Positions 35,046 to 45,570 of a DNA stretch of 64,000 nucleotides are shown one piece after another. The stretch is from Bubalus kerabau. Its lineage: Eukaryota > Chordata > Mammalia > Artiodactyla > Bovidae. The position numbers were made by a program, and so were the translations under genes. Every line of letters begins with the position of its first letter. The first letter of the stretch is position 1. Location: positions 161,267,697 to 161,331,696 of the forward strand of contig NC_073627.1 in the NCBI RefSeq assembly GCF_029407905.1, written 5' to 3'. Below the pieces are notes generated by a model. The model was not told the DNA's origin. It saw only the letters and a list, made by a program, of their open reading frames with translations, and did no database searches.

Positions 35046-36350
35046 TGCCGGGGTCCAGCCCCGGCTGATCCAGGGTATTCGAAGGAGAGACGGTGTAGGC
35101 GACCTATTTATTTATAAATATTTATCAAAGATATAAAGAGTAATAGAATGAGGATAGCTCAGTAGGAAAATTCAGTGGAGAAAAGAGGCTGAGTAGCTTG
35201 GTTTATGCGGGAGACCAATAAAACTTCAAGACAAGAAGTTTGCACCGCTTACGTAGGCCGTAGGCGTCCTTCCATTCTCCCGAAGGAGAGGAGACACTGA
35301 GGCCTCCCCGGTCGGATCTTAGAAGCCCAGGCATAATTAGCAAGCATGGCGGGTTCCGCGCTCCAGATGGAGACTCAGCCAGAATTTGAGAGAGAGAGTG
35401 ACATGGGGAGACCAAGTTTCAGTGAACAAGGCTCGCACTTTATTTTCCAAAGTAGTTTTTATACCTTAAGTTGTGCATAGAGGATAATGGGGGAATGGGT
35501 GGAGTCATGCAAGGACAGCAGTTCCTGGTCCTAATCGAAGCCAGGCTTTCAAAGTTCTCATATGCAAAAGCTCAGGTGAATTACATCATCTTCTGGCCAG
35601 GAGGCCTGTTAACATTTTAAGAAACTTATTTTTCTCTAAAGGTGATTATTCCAAAGTCAGGCACCAGCCTCCAAAAAAGCATTGGACAAAGCTGCATTTT
35701 ACATTTCTATACACCCATTATATCAATCAATACACTGCCAAGGACACAGTAGGTAAGGAGTATGGAGACTTAGCAGCAAACATTGGCCAAATAAGTGAAA
35801 AGCCCTTCACCAATACAATTTCTAATCAATCTTTTAACTACTCAAAGGAATCTGTGTTTAGACAGTTTAGAACATCTCCTGCCTCTCACAGTTGGGAGGC
35901 TCTGAACAATCACATGTGGCCGGAAAAACCTATTCAGGCAGGCTAGAGGATTTCCAAAGGAGTTTGTAGGTAAAACACTGTCACACCCAGGAATTATTAA
36001 CTGGAGCTGTAAGCTAACTCTTTTTTCAGAGAGAGGTAGTGGGGGACAGCCCCCTGTAAGGTCAGAGGTGTAGGTGAAAGCACAAAGCAGAAAGTAGGCA
36101 GACTCTGGTTTTGGGGGTAGATGCTCGAGAATTTCCAGGGGGCCTCCTGAGGCTCGATCCCGCCTTTGCGTATGCCGAGCCTCCTTCCTCATGACCTTTG
36201 TCATGGGTGGAGCTCCTCACTCTGGCTTCCGGCAGTGATAGAATTTCAGTTGAGCTATTCCAGATCCTGAAAGATGATGCTGTGGAAAGTGCTGCACTCC
36301 ATATGCAATATGCAATATGCACTCAATATGCAATATGCCGGCTCCAGGCA
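35046..36350 (-). mobile_element. ERV solo LTR (class II-like) inside BovB
   Basis: The 1305-bp unit reads TGCCTGGAGCC to GGACCCCGGCA on the minus strand. It is flanked by 'ttcat' at 35041-35045 and 36351-36355, and BovB reads on across the gap. On the minus strand a TATAAAA-like box lies near 35463-35457 and an AATAAA at 35444-35439. CpG content is higher than in the surroundings. No gag, pol or env remains, so this is a solo LTR left by recombination. The last 115 bp at the high end (36235-36350), the start of U3, contain BovB-derived sequence and ATATGCA repeats. Class II is my assignment from general resemblance to bovid LTRs. A 5-bp TSD is short for that class, which normally gives 6. 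Confidence 0.85.
36235..36341 (+). repeat. BovB-derived fragment and ATATGCA repeats in the LTR U3
   Basis: About 70 bp ('cagttgagctattccagatc' onward) match the BovB RT region that occurs again in the host element at 36463-36535. Three to four imperfect copies of 'caatatg' follow (36293-36338). The fragment lies inside the TSD-bounded LTR, so it travelled with the LTR and is not a local duplication of the host BovB. Confidence 0.85.
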
Positions 36351-37916
36351 TTCATGACCTAGAAAGCCATGATGGTGTGATCACTCACCTAGAGCCAGAC
36401 ATTCTGGAATGCGAAGTCAAGTGCGCCTTAGGAAGCATCACTATGAACAAAGCTAGCAGAGGGGATGGAACTCCAGCTGAGCTATTTTAAGTTCTAAAAG
36501 ATGATTCTGTAAAAGTGCTGTGCTCAATATGCCAGCAAATTTGGAAAACTCAGCAGTGGCCACAGGACTGGAAAAAGTCAGTTTTCATTCCAATACCAAA
36601 GAAAGGCAATGCCAAATAATGTTCAAACTACCACACAAATGTACTCATCTCACATGCCAGCAAAGTAATCCTCAAAATTCTCCAAGCCAGGTTTCAACAG
36701 TACATGAACTATGAACTTCCAGATGTTCAGTTGGATTTAGAAAAGACAGAGGAACTATAGAACAAATTGACAATATCTTCTGAATCATTGAAAAGGCAAG
36801 AGAGTTCAGAAAAACATCTATTCTGCTTTATTGACTATGCCAAAGCCTTTGACTATATGGATCAAAACAAACTGGAAAATCCTTCAAGATATGGGAATAC
36901 CAGACCATCTGACCTGCCTCCTGAGAAATCTCTATGCAGGTCAAGAAGCAAGAGTTAGAACTGGACATGATGGATGGGTTCCAAATTAGGAAAGGAGTAT
37001 ATCAAGGCTGTATATTGTCACCCTGTTTATTTAACTTATATGCAGAGTGCATCATACAAAATGCCAGACTGGATGAAGCACAAGCTGAAATCAAGATTGC
37101 CGGGAGAAATATCAATAACCTCAGATATGCAGATGACACCACCTTTATGGCATAAAGTGAAGAGGAACTAAAGATCCTCTTGATGAAAATGAAAAAGGAA
37201 AGTGAAAAAGTTGGCTTAAAACTCAGCATCCAGAAAACTAAGATCATGGCATCTGGTCCCATCACTTCATGGCAAATAGGTGGGGAAACAGTGGAAACAG
37301 TGGCAGATTTTATTTTTCTAGGCTCCAAAATCACTGCAGATGGTGACTGCAGCCATGAAATTAAAAGACGCTTGCTCCTTTGAAGAAAAGTCATGAGTAA
37401 CCCAGACAGCATATTAAAAAGCAGAGACATTACCAACAAAGGTCTGTCTAGTCAAAGCTATGATTTTTCCAGTAGTCATGTATGGATGTGAGAGTTGGAC
37501 TATAATGAAACCTGAGCCTCAAAGAACTAATGTTTTTGAACTGTGATGTTGGAGAAGACTCTTGAGAGTCCCTTGGACTGCTGGGAGATCCAACCGGTCA
37601 ATCCTAAAGGAAATCAGTCCTGGATATTCATTGGATATAATGACTGATGCTGAAGCCGAAACGCCAATATTTTGTCCACCTGATGCCAAGAATGGACTCA
37701 TTTGAAAAGACCCTGATGCTTGGAAAGATTGAAGATGGGAGGAGAAGTGGATGACAGAGGATGAGATGGTTGGATGGCATCACCAACGCAACTGACATGA
37801 GTTTGAGTAGGCTCTGGGAGTTGGTGATGGATAGCGAAGCCTGGCGTGCCGCAGTCCCTCAGGTCGCAAAGAGTCAGACAGGACTGAGCAACTGAAGTGA
37901 ACTGAAAGAATATATG

Positions 37917-38634
37917 AAATCAAGAAACCATAATTGTAAGCAAATACATTTTTACCCTGGCCAATTCAGAGGAAGAGAATTGTCAGACTGTGCAAAGCTA
38001 CGTAGGCAGAAGCAACTTCAAGTTTCAATTTAACTTTGATCTTTAATATTGACTATTGTTTTGAAGGTAAGACTTTAGGAGCTGTCATATTAGACTTTCA
38101 ATTCATTCTGGTCTCATTTTTTAGGTGTGATAAAACTCAGGATTTAAGAGTTTTTATCACTAGCTAATCAACCAAGTGTGCTTTCAATTCCAATCCCTGT
38201 CACACACAAATATTTGAACTAGCATTTAATGTTTATTTTGATCTATCACTGCTATTCCTGGACCTTGGCAAATCAGTGAGTTTCATTTCCTTCCAGCTTA
38301 ACAAAGGAGAAGCATTAACTGTCATCAGAGGAAAAGTATTTCAGATCAAACATTCCATAATGGGAATCAATGTAAATTCATTCCTATGTGACTTGCATTC
38401 CCTCAACAGACATTTACCATAACTTCCTCTGACCTTGTACCATTACATGCCACACTGAGGCCAAATTATTGCATTAGTTTTTTTATATCCAAAATAAACA
38501 AAATTTCCCTCTCCAGTTCTATTTCCCACTCCTTGATATCATAATCTTATTCAAGTTAGCTTTATAAAGAAGAACTGAAAGTTATAACCCTAGGCTCTAC
38601 ATAAATAAGCTTTGCTTTGTTTTCAGCTATACCC
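37917..38634. other. No supported gene
   Basis: A donor-like GTAAGA at 38066 follows an acceptor-like tract at 37966, but every frame between them has a stop. No repeat assigned. Confidence 0.4.
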
Positions 38635-38790
38635 TAGACCAGTTGTCAAACTCTGTGTCAGATCATTTAGAGGTCTTATTTAAAGGCAAATTCTGATTCA
38701 GTCTGTGATAGGGTCTGAGAGTTTGCATTTCTAACATGCTCCTAGATAATGTTGATGATGCTACTACAGTTTTGGTAGTAACTTCCTCGA
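38635..38790 (+). mobile_element. MER5-like DNA transposon remnant
   Basis: The phrases 'gacca gttgtcaaact', 'aaattctgattcagtctg' and 'gagagtttgcatttctaac' follow MER5A order clearly. Confidence 0.65.
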
Positions 38791-40033
38791 TAATTCATAA
38801 TTATTTGAACTTGTTTCTCTTCTTGCTTCTTTATTTCAGTCATTCACTTAGCCCCTACATGCATACTTTAGAAGTTTTCTCATGTGTAGACCTCGGGCCA
38901 TGTAGTTAACTACAGCTTGTATTGTTTCTCTAACCTCCATAACTAGCACCTGGAGTACCCACATCTATCAGCCTTATAAAAGTTCACCTGCAAATAGAGT
39001 CCTCACAAATAGGAACAAGACGTACACATTCAGTAACAGTGAATACTGAGACAGGTCACTTAGTTTCAGTCCCAGATTCTCTATATGTTTCCTTTAAGCA
39101 AGATACAATTTTTACATTCTTTGAATCCTTGGAAAAAAATGTGCATTGTGTTTTCAAACTAATGAATTATTCAAATTATTTTGTGTATCTCTCATCTCAA
39201 TTGTATTTCCAACAAAAAATTATCTTTTGCTTTCAAACATATATTCAAGCTTTTCATATGTAAATAAATTTGTTCTTTGTTTAATTTGATGCTTTAATAT
39301 TTTTGTACTTGAAATTTAAAAAAATGAGCCACTTGCTTAGTGTTCATCTTTTGTGGGTGTTGGAATTACTATATTCTATTATAACTATTACATTCTGATA
39401 GATTGTATGAAGAGATGATCTCCCTAAAAGGCTATTATCAGAAACAGTCATTTTTGGAACAAGCAGTTTCCAGGAAAACACCAGGAAATGATGAATTATC
39501 AAGGCAGAACAAAGAAAAGAGGAATAACTTCTAATGGATATCTAAGTTTGATTTCTTGAATTAGGACCTCTAACATAAACATGCTTTAATATTTTTCTGT
39601 GGACTAACAACTTATATATTACTTGCTATATCCCCTTTATCATTACCATAAGTTTGATATTTAATAAGTCCTTATTTTAAAACTTTAGCCTTGTTTCAGA
39701 TGTACCATGAGGAATAATGAAATGATATGGAAGCCTGAAGGAGGGAATACAGGAGACTTCAAGGTCAGAGATTCTAGTTGTGATCCCAGACTTCAGAACA
39801 GATACAAGAACAAGGAATCTGACAAGCATAATACCTTATCCAGCCACTTGGTTGGTGCTGGATGCATATAGGGAATCCAGTGAAGACTCATAGGAAATAA
39901 ATCATGCTGTAACCCTAATATCCCAGACAGCACACATGCAACCCAGAAATTTAATGTCTCTCCAGCCCCTACCACACAAACATAAAAAGACAGAGGGAAA
40001 AAGACACAGTTGATTCAATTTATGGTCATGACT
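38791..40033. other. No recognised feature
   Basis: AT-rich, with a 74-codon frame at 39039-39263 that has no recognised domain. Confidence 0.5.
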
Positions 40034-40046
40034 AAGGATATCAAAG

Positions 40047-40315
40047 GGAGAAGGCAATGGCACCCCACTCCAGTACTCTTGCCTGGAAAATCCCATGGAC
40101 GGAGGAGCCTGGTGGTCTCCAGTCCATGGGGTCGCTAAGAGTTGGGCACGACTGAGCGACTTCACTTTCACTTTTCATTTTCATGCATTGGAGAAGGAAA
40201 TGGCAACCCACTCCAGTATTCTTGCCTGGAGAATCCCAGGGACAGAGGAGCCTAGTGGGCTGCCGTCTATGGGGTCGCACAGAGTTGGACACGACCTAAG
40301 AGACTTAGCAGCAGC
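40047..40315 (+). mobile_element. BOV-A2 SINE, complete
   Basis: Starts with the canonical 'ggagaaggcaatggcaccc', has both A units and ends in AGCAGCAGC. The 13-bp TSD 'aaggatatcaaag' is at 40034-40046 and 40316-40328. It is a good reference copy for this window. Confidence 0.97.
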
Positions 40316-40328
40316 AAGGATATCAAAG

Positions 40329-40784
40329 AGGCTTCCTTGACTTGAAAGGGACTTCCAAACTGGAAGGGAGAGCGCTATGGTGGGCAGTTTAATTTTTCTT
40401 TCATGACTATGCAACAATAGAAGACGTCTGGATGAGAGTAGTAACAGAAAGGTTTTCTTTGTATCCACATCTGAGACATATTAATGGTATGTATATCCCA
40501 ACCTTGCTTATCTACTCTGATCACAATATTAAAACTCTTGCATTTGATTTGACATGTTAATCACCAACAAATACCATGTTGCAAAATATTAATGCTTTTC
40601 TGTCAACTTAAACTCTGAGCAGTATTTAACACATTTGTTAATCTCTCCCTGATTAGAAAAACTCTTCTTTCTTGGCTTTCATACTACTTTTCTCTGGTTG
40701 TTCCTCCTTAGTGCCTTTACTGAATGATACTGAAGCTCAAATTTGAATCTACTTCTTCTCTTACTGCTTTGATCTTCAAGATCA
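40329..40784. other. No recognised feature
   Basis: Unique-looking sequence without coding or RNA signals. Confidence 0.5.
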
Positions 40785-40940
40785 GAGATTCTCAACTCTA
40801 AGTGCACATTTTAATCACCTGAGGAGCTTAAACAACTAAGGACACCTTCAGAAATTGATTTATTTGAATCAGATAGTCTGGCGGTAGTATGGGTAAATAG
40901 GTTCCTCAAATGTGAAACCAATAATTAGAAGCACTTTACT
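40785..40940 (+). mobile_element. MER5-like DNA transposon remnant
   Basis: The phrases 'agattctcaactctaagtgc' and 'ttttaatcacctgaggagc' match the MER5A left part. The right part is eroded. Confidence 0.55.
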
Positions 40941-41714
40941 AGATTATGTTTCTATTGATAAATATGAATTTTTATTTTAGCTCCAGAATTCCTTTCTGAA
41001 ATCAAGATTCAACAATTCAACTGTCAGGATTCTGATGATAGTATGGTGATTTATATTGGATTAAGTCTCCTGCCAGTAACAATTATAAACTTTGGACAAA
41101 TATATTTCTATGTCTCTTCATATCAACTGAAAACAGGCAGAAACTAGAGCTGATATTATACTTTCCCAAAATTGAGACACACTGGATGAAATCCATAGTT
41201 AACTGGCTTTTCACATGATAATGCTCCTCAGTTTGCCCTGTGCACAGGAGACAGAGTTCAAGCCAAAAGGAGAAGTCTGAGGTCAAAGATCAGGGCTGCT
41301 AGAAACTAATGAGGATGGATAAGAGCAGGAAAGGATGAAACCACAGAAGGTGTGGCCCCCAATCTGTGTGTGAACTCTTTCAAAATTTAACTGCATGTGT
41401 GTATGGTGAGATTCTAGTGAACTTAGCAGAAAACAACAGTTGGAAGGCTGAAACACTGAACAGGAATTTTAGTAGCTTCCTAATGTTGAGGAGACACAGT
41501 TTGGAATTCAAATCCCACCTAATTAGAGGAGTCAAATCTAGGGTTTGTAACTGGTGCTTCAGAAGGACCACATCTAACAGTAGTAGAGATGATTCCCAGG
41601 GCTAACATCTATGCCCTGAATTGAGAGTAAAAATGCAACTACCGTCACTCTAACAAAACTAAAAACAAAATCAACCAAATTAGAATCAATTTGGTTCACC
41701 AGCAGCTTAATTGC
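40941..41714. other. No supported gene
   Basis: An open frame at 41366-41605 (79 codons) has no recognised domain. The stretch may hold further old L1 sequence leading into the next feature. Confidence 0.35.
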
Positions 41715-42330
41715 CTGCTAAAATAAAACTAACCTTTTTTCAGAGGAATGTTACAGAATCCAAACTCTACAAAATATTATTCAGTGTAGAATAAAATTAT
41801 TAGAAATGAAAAGAGGCAGGAAACTGATACCTGCATCCAAAATGAGAATTAGCCAATAAGAATATACACAGATATTGGAATTAGCTAATAATTAAAGTGA
41901 ATATTATATTAAAGGGTTAATAGGAAAAATGGATATTAGTAAACATATGATATTTCAGAAATATATGGAAACTAAAATTGAACCAAATGGCTATCCAAGA
42001 GCTGAAAACTAAAATATCTGAAATTAAAATAAGAATTTTCAGAAGAAAAGTATCCGTGAAATAGAAGACAGGTAAATATAAATTTCCAAACTCAGGCACA
42101 GATTTTTTTTTTTTAATGGAAAAAAATAACAGGGCTTCAGTGATTTGTCAAATAATATCAAGAAGTCTCACATATTGGAATGGGAGTCCCAGCAAAGGAG
42201 AAGAGAGATAATGGAGCAGAATAAATATTTGAAGAAATAAGCTTGAATATTTCCCAAATGTGAAGAAAACCCACAGTCAACCCAGGAAATTTGGCCAGTT
42301 CCAAGTAGAAAATATTGAACAGCCAACTAA
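41715..42330 (+). mobile_element. Old L1 (L1M/HAL1-like) 5' and ORF1 region
   Basis: The sequence follows old L1 ORF1 order: 'tacaaaatattattcagtg', 'ggaattagctaataattaa', 'agctgaaaactaaaatatct', 'aatatttgaagaaataagct', 'tttcccaaatgtgaagaaaa'. Stops and deletions abound, with a T run at 42103-42114. ORF1 would encode the RNA-binding protein of L1; nothing intact remains. Confidence 0.55.
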
Positions 42331-42506
42331 TCATTTATAATTTGGGTTACTCATAGATTTAAAGACTTGCAGGTTCAAAATGATCTCTTGATATTTCTTG
42401 ATACTTTCCAATCTTCAAAACTGCTTGCTCATTTCCCAATATTTCTCATTTTTATTAAATGATATCACACTTACCTTGTGCTCAAAATGAAATTCTGGGA
42501 GTCATC

Positions 42507-43278
42507 TGTGTTGGGTTCCTAGGGCTGCTCTGACAAATTGCCACAAATGTGGTGCCTCAAAACAACACAAATTAATTTTCTTATCGTTCTAAAAGCCAGA
42601 AGTCCAAAATGGATTTTGCTGAGCCACAATCAAGGTGTTGGCAGGGCTGCATTTCTTCCAGGGTCTCTAAGGGAGAAACTCATTCCCTTTCCCTTTCCAG
42701 CTTCTAGTGCCTGCCTTCATTCTCTGGCCTGGGACCCGTTCTCCATCCTGAATGCCAGTGTTTGGCACCTTCTCCCTGACTCTGCCTCCTTCTCCCTGAC
42801 TCTGCCTCCCCTGGCTTCTGTCACGTGGTCTCCTTCTCTACCCTACACATCTCCCTCTGACAAGGACACATACGATTCCATTTAGGCCCCACCCAGGCAA
42901 TTCAGCCTAAGCTTCTCCACCTCAAGATGCTAAACTTAATAATATTTGCAGTCTCTTCTGTCAAGTAAAGTAACCTTCACAGGTTTTAAGGATTAGAAAC
43001 TGAGTGTGTTTGGGGGCTATTACTCAGCCTACCAGGCTTCCCAGATGATGATAGTGATAAAGAATCCACCTGCCAATGCAGGAGATATAAGAGAAATGGC
43101 TTCAACCCCCTGGGTCAGGAAGAGCTCTTGGAGGAGGGCATGGCAACCCACTCCAGTATTCTTGCCTGGGGAATCCAATGGACAGAGAGAGGGACCTAGT
43201 GAGCTATAGTCCATAGGGTCTCAAAGAGTGGGACATGACTGAAGCAACTTAGCATGCATGCACATTCAGCCTACCACA
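42507..43278 (-). mobile_element. MLT1 (ERVL-MaLR) LTR split by a Bov-tA
   Basis: Plus-strand ends TGTGTTGGG and TACCACA give TG...CA termini, with 5-bp TSDs 'tcatc' at 42502-42506 and 43279-43283, as expected for ERVL. Inner landmarks are 'gaccacaatcaaggtgttgg' (diverged), 'cctcaaaacaacacaaatt' and 'tcacaggttttaaggatta'. A 20-bp unit is tandemly doubled at 42770-42809. The 115-codon frame over it is not a gene. Confidence 0.85.
43035..43265 (+). mobile_element. Bov-tA SINE inside MLT1
   Basis: A diverged tRNA-derived head ('ggcttcccagatgatgatag') and an A unit. The TSD 'tcagcctacca' is at 43024-43034 and 43266-43276. It inserted after the MLT1 was in place. Confidence 0.93.
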
Positions 43279-43446
43279 TCATCTGTTATTGCTCTTACCC
43301 AAATTTTTATTCTTTCATGAACGATTCTTTTTGTATTATATTTGAAAATACATCTTGAATCCACCCACTACATCTCCACTGCCATTTCTCTAATCCAAAC
43401 TATCACTAGTTATCATCCAAAGAAACACACTTCAGGTGTCCTTCCG

Positions 43447-43493
43447 TTCGGTTCAGTTCAGTCGCTCAGTTGTGTCCGACTCTTTGTGACCCC
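43447..43493 (-). mobile_element. Tiny BovB/Bov-A 3' end
   Basis: The last 45 bp or so of the shared BovB 3' end, 'gtcgctcagttgtgtccgac' preceded by GTTCAGTTCAG, which is the BovB-type tail on the minus strand. Extreme 5' truncation. Confidence 0.8.
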
Positions 43494-43677
43494 AGCTCAT
43501 CTCACTTTTAAGAAGGCTTTGATAACAATATCTGAAGAGCCCCATTTTACCTTTTATCTCCTTTAAAGATCTTGACACAGTTTAAAATCAACATACTGAT
43601 TTATTTCCACTATCATTTAGGTTCAATTAGGAAAACAAATCTTTTAGGGGACTCTGAATGAAGGAATTGATTATCCT

Positions 43678-43892
43678 GGGCTTCCCTGGTGGCCCAGATG
43701 GTAAAGAATCTGCCTGCAATGCAGGTATACCTGGGTGCAATGCCTGGGTCAGGAAAATCCCCTGGAGAAGTGAAATGGCAACCCACTCCAGTATTCTTGC
43801 CTGGAGAATCCCATTGACAGAGGAACCTGGAGGGATATAGTCCATGAGGTCACAAAGAGTCAGACACAACTGAGCGACTAACATATGCTCAG
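43678..43892 (+). mobile_element. Bov-tA SINE, full length
   Basis: Complete head and A unit. Flanks 'attgattatcct' (43666-43677) and 'attgattaccct' (43893-43904) are a TSD with one change. Confidence 0.95.
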
Positions 43893-43904
43893 ATTGATTA
43901 CCCT

Positions 43905-44734
43905 AGCAGTGGAAAGTTAGAAGAGGAAAAATGAGGAGGGGTCCTGGAAGAATAAAGAAGAAGGAATGTTTCCCAGAAATTAGTAGAAACCATGTGTCTC
44001 CCTGAATGTTAGAGAACAAAAGGGAAGAAGTGTTACCAGAATCCAAGAGCACATTTGCTTCTGAGGATGCTCCACCACTGACAGAGATAACAGAGAGGAA
44101 GAAATGAGCATCTTGCCTGCTTATTTTCTATTTCTCTATAGAACCACTAATCAAGTTTCCTACATTACCAGGGAAGTGCATTTTTGTGGGCCAAATATCC
44201 TGAATGAACAGGGACTGTTTGTGTGGTCTGGCAATAACAGTGGTTGAGCACTGCTTGTTCAAAAGCTCTTAATCCCTGACAGTATTCTGGAAAAAAAAAA
44301 CTTCTTTTAAAAGCATCAGATATCCTATGCTTTTTACTATCTGAGTCTATCTATAACAATTGACCCTGCTGTCCTAAATGCTATTTTTTAGAGTTACATT
44401 TCCTGAGTACTTTAAAAACAAGTGCGGAGGTTTAAACAGCATGAGCACATACTGGGGTGAATTTATCTTGTTTCCCAACAAACAAAAATTACAAATGGCA
44501 AAGCAACTTTGTAATACTGTAGGAACAGATCAAGATGTATTTCTTCCCACCACCGGAAGCCATGCTCATTATAGCAGGAGCCCTGTGTATAATCTCCACT
44601 GGGAGCTTGGCCTTTAGAACAAGATATTAAATAATTAGCATTTGCATAGCAATGGGAGCTGAAAGTAAGCTGCCCTTACAGGACCTACTTCCTACACAAG
44701 GAAGCAACTAGCACCAAATACAGGGCTGTGCTGT
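43905..44734. other. No supported gene
   Basis: Unique-looking sequence. A 79-codon frame at 44378-44617 has no recognised domain. Confidence 0.45.
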
Positions 44735-44939
44735 GCTTAGTCACTCAGTCATGTCCAACTTTTTGTGACCCTATCGACTGCAGCCCACCAGGTTTCTTTG
44801 TCCATGGAATTCTCCAGGCAAGAATACTGGAATAGGTTACCATTTCCTTCTCCAGGGGATCTTCTGGACCAGGGATCAAACCCAGGTCTACCTGCACTGC
44901 AGGCAGATTCTTTACCGTCTGAGTCACCAGGGAAGCCCA
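44735..44939 (-). mobile_element. Bov-tA SINE, full length
   Basis: The minus-strand head ends at 'gggcttccctggtgactcag' (44920-44939), with the A unit at 44737-44855. No clean TSD. Confidence 0.94.
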
Positions 44940-45384
44940 AGGACTTGTAAAGTCAACATTTATAGATACCTATTATTCTGTAAATAAGAGTGCCAGGAAT
45001 TTTAAAATTAATTTTGATTGATTTGAAAGAACATAGGATTAAGAATCAGGGCACCTTTGCCTAGAAACCGACTCTGCCTTTTTAAAATGATTCTGAGAAA
45101 TGTATTTAGCCTCTTCAGTTTTCCTAGGCATGAAAAAAGGTAAAAACAATGTCATTAAAAAGTTGTAAAGATGATCTAGGGAAACATGTGAAGTTGTTTA
45201 TGAAGCTGTTATATATATATTTCTGTTGAAGAATATAAATTGCTACTTAAATATTTCTGTATTTATGATTGTAAATATAAGAAGTATTTTAAAAATGTCA
45301 ACTACTTTAGGCATTTGGTTGCAAAAACAAGATGACAGTTGTTAGAAATTAATTGGAATTTTGAAGGTGATTATGAAAACGTAG

Positions 45385-45558
45385 GGCTTCCCTGGTGGAT
45401 CAGCTGGTAAAGAATCCACCTGCAATGCGGGAGATCTGGGTTTCATCCCTGGATTGGGAAGATCCCCTGGAGAAAGGAAAGGCTACCCACTCCAGTGTTC
45501 TGGCCTGGAGAATTCCATGGACTGTATAGCTTCGAACACAACTGAGCAACTTTCAACG
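45385..45558 (+). mobile_element. Bov-tA SINE with internal deletion
   Basis: Intact head. The A unit lacks about 30 bp around the usual 'gaggagcctggtgggc' region. TSD 'atgaaaacgtag' (45373-45384) and 'atgaaaatgtag' (45559-45570), 11 of 12. Confidence 0.93.
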
Positions 45559-45570
45559 ATGAAAATGTAG

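Larger units (their letters stand above)
33747..37902 (+). pseudogene. Nearly complete BovB LINE, split by a solo LTR
   Basis: This is the best-preserved BovB here, about 2.85 kb once the LTR is removed. It is bounded by a perfect 14-bp TSD, 'tgaaagaatatatg' (33733-33746 and 37903-37916). An AP-type endonuclease domain (34033-34452) shows VYAPTS, GDWNAKLG and QIDYIL. A single TGA at 34450 precedes the SDHELL segment that holds the catalytic histidine. The RT domain follows the LTR, with an intact YADD box at 37126-37137. A stop directly after FMA (37153) and other stops break the frame. The 3' end is the BovB tail shared with Bov-tA and BOV-A2. The full element encodes one endonuclease-RT protein; this copy cannot. 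Confidence 0.95.

Noticed and set aside
36062..36322. Minus-strand frames at 35842-36322 as genes
   Set aside because: They lie inside the solo LTR, mostly in U3, and do not match retroviral genes.
37966..38070. Acceptor-donor pair as a coding exon
   Set aside because: All three frames between the sites contain stops.
42538..42885. 115-codon frame as a gene
   Set aside because: It lies wholly inside an MLT1 LTR.
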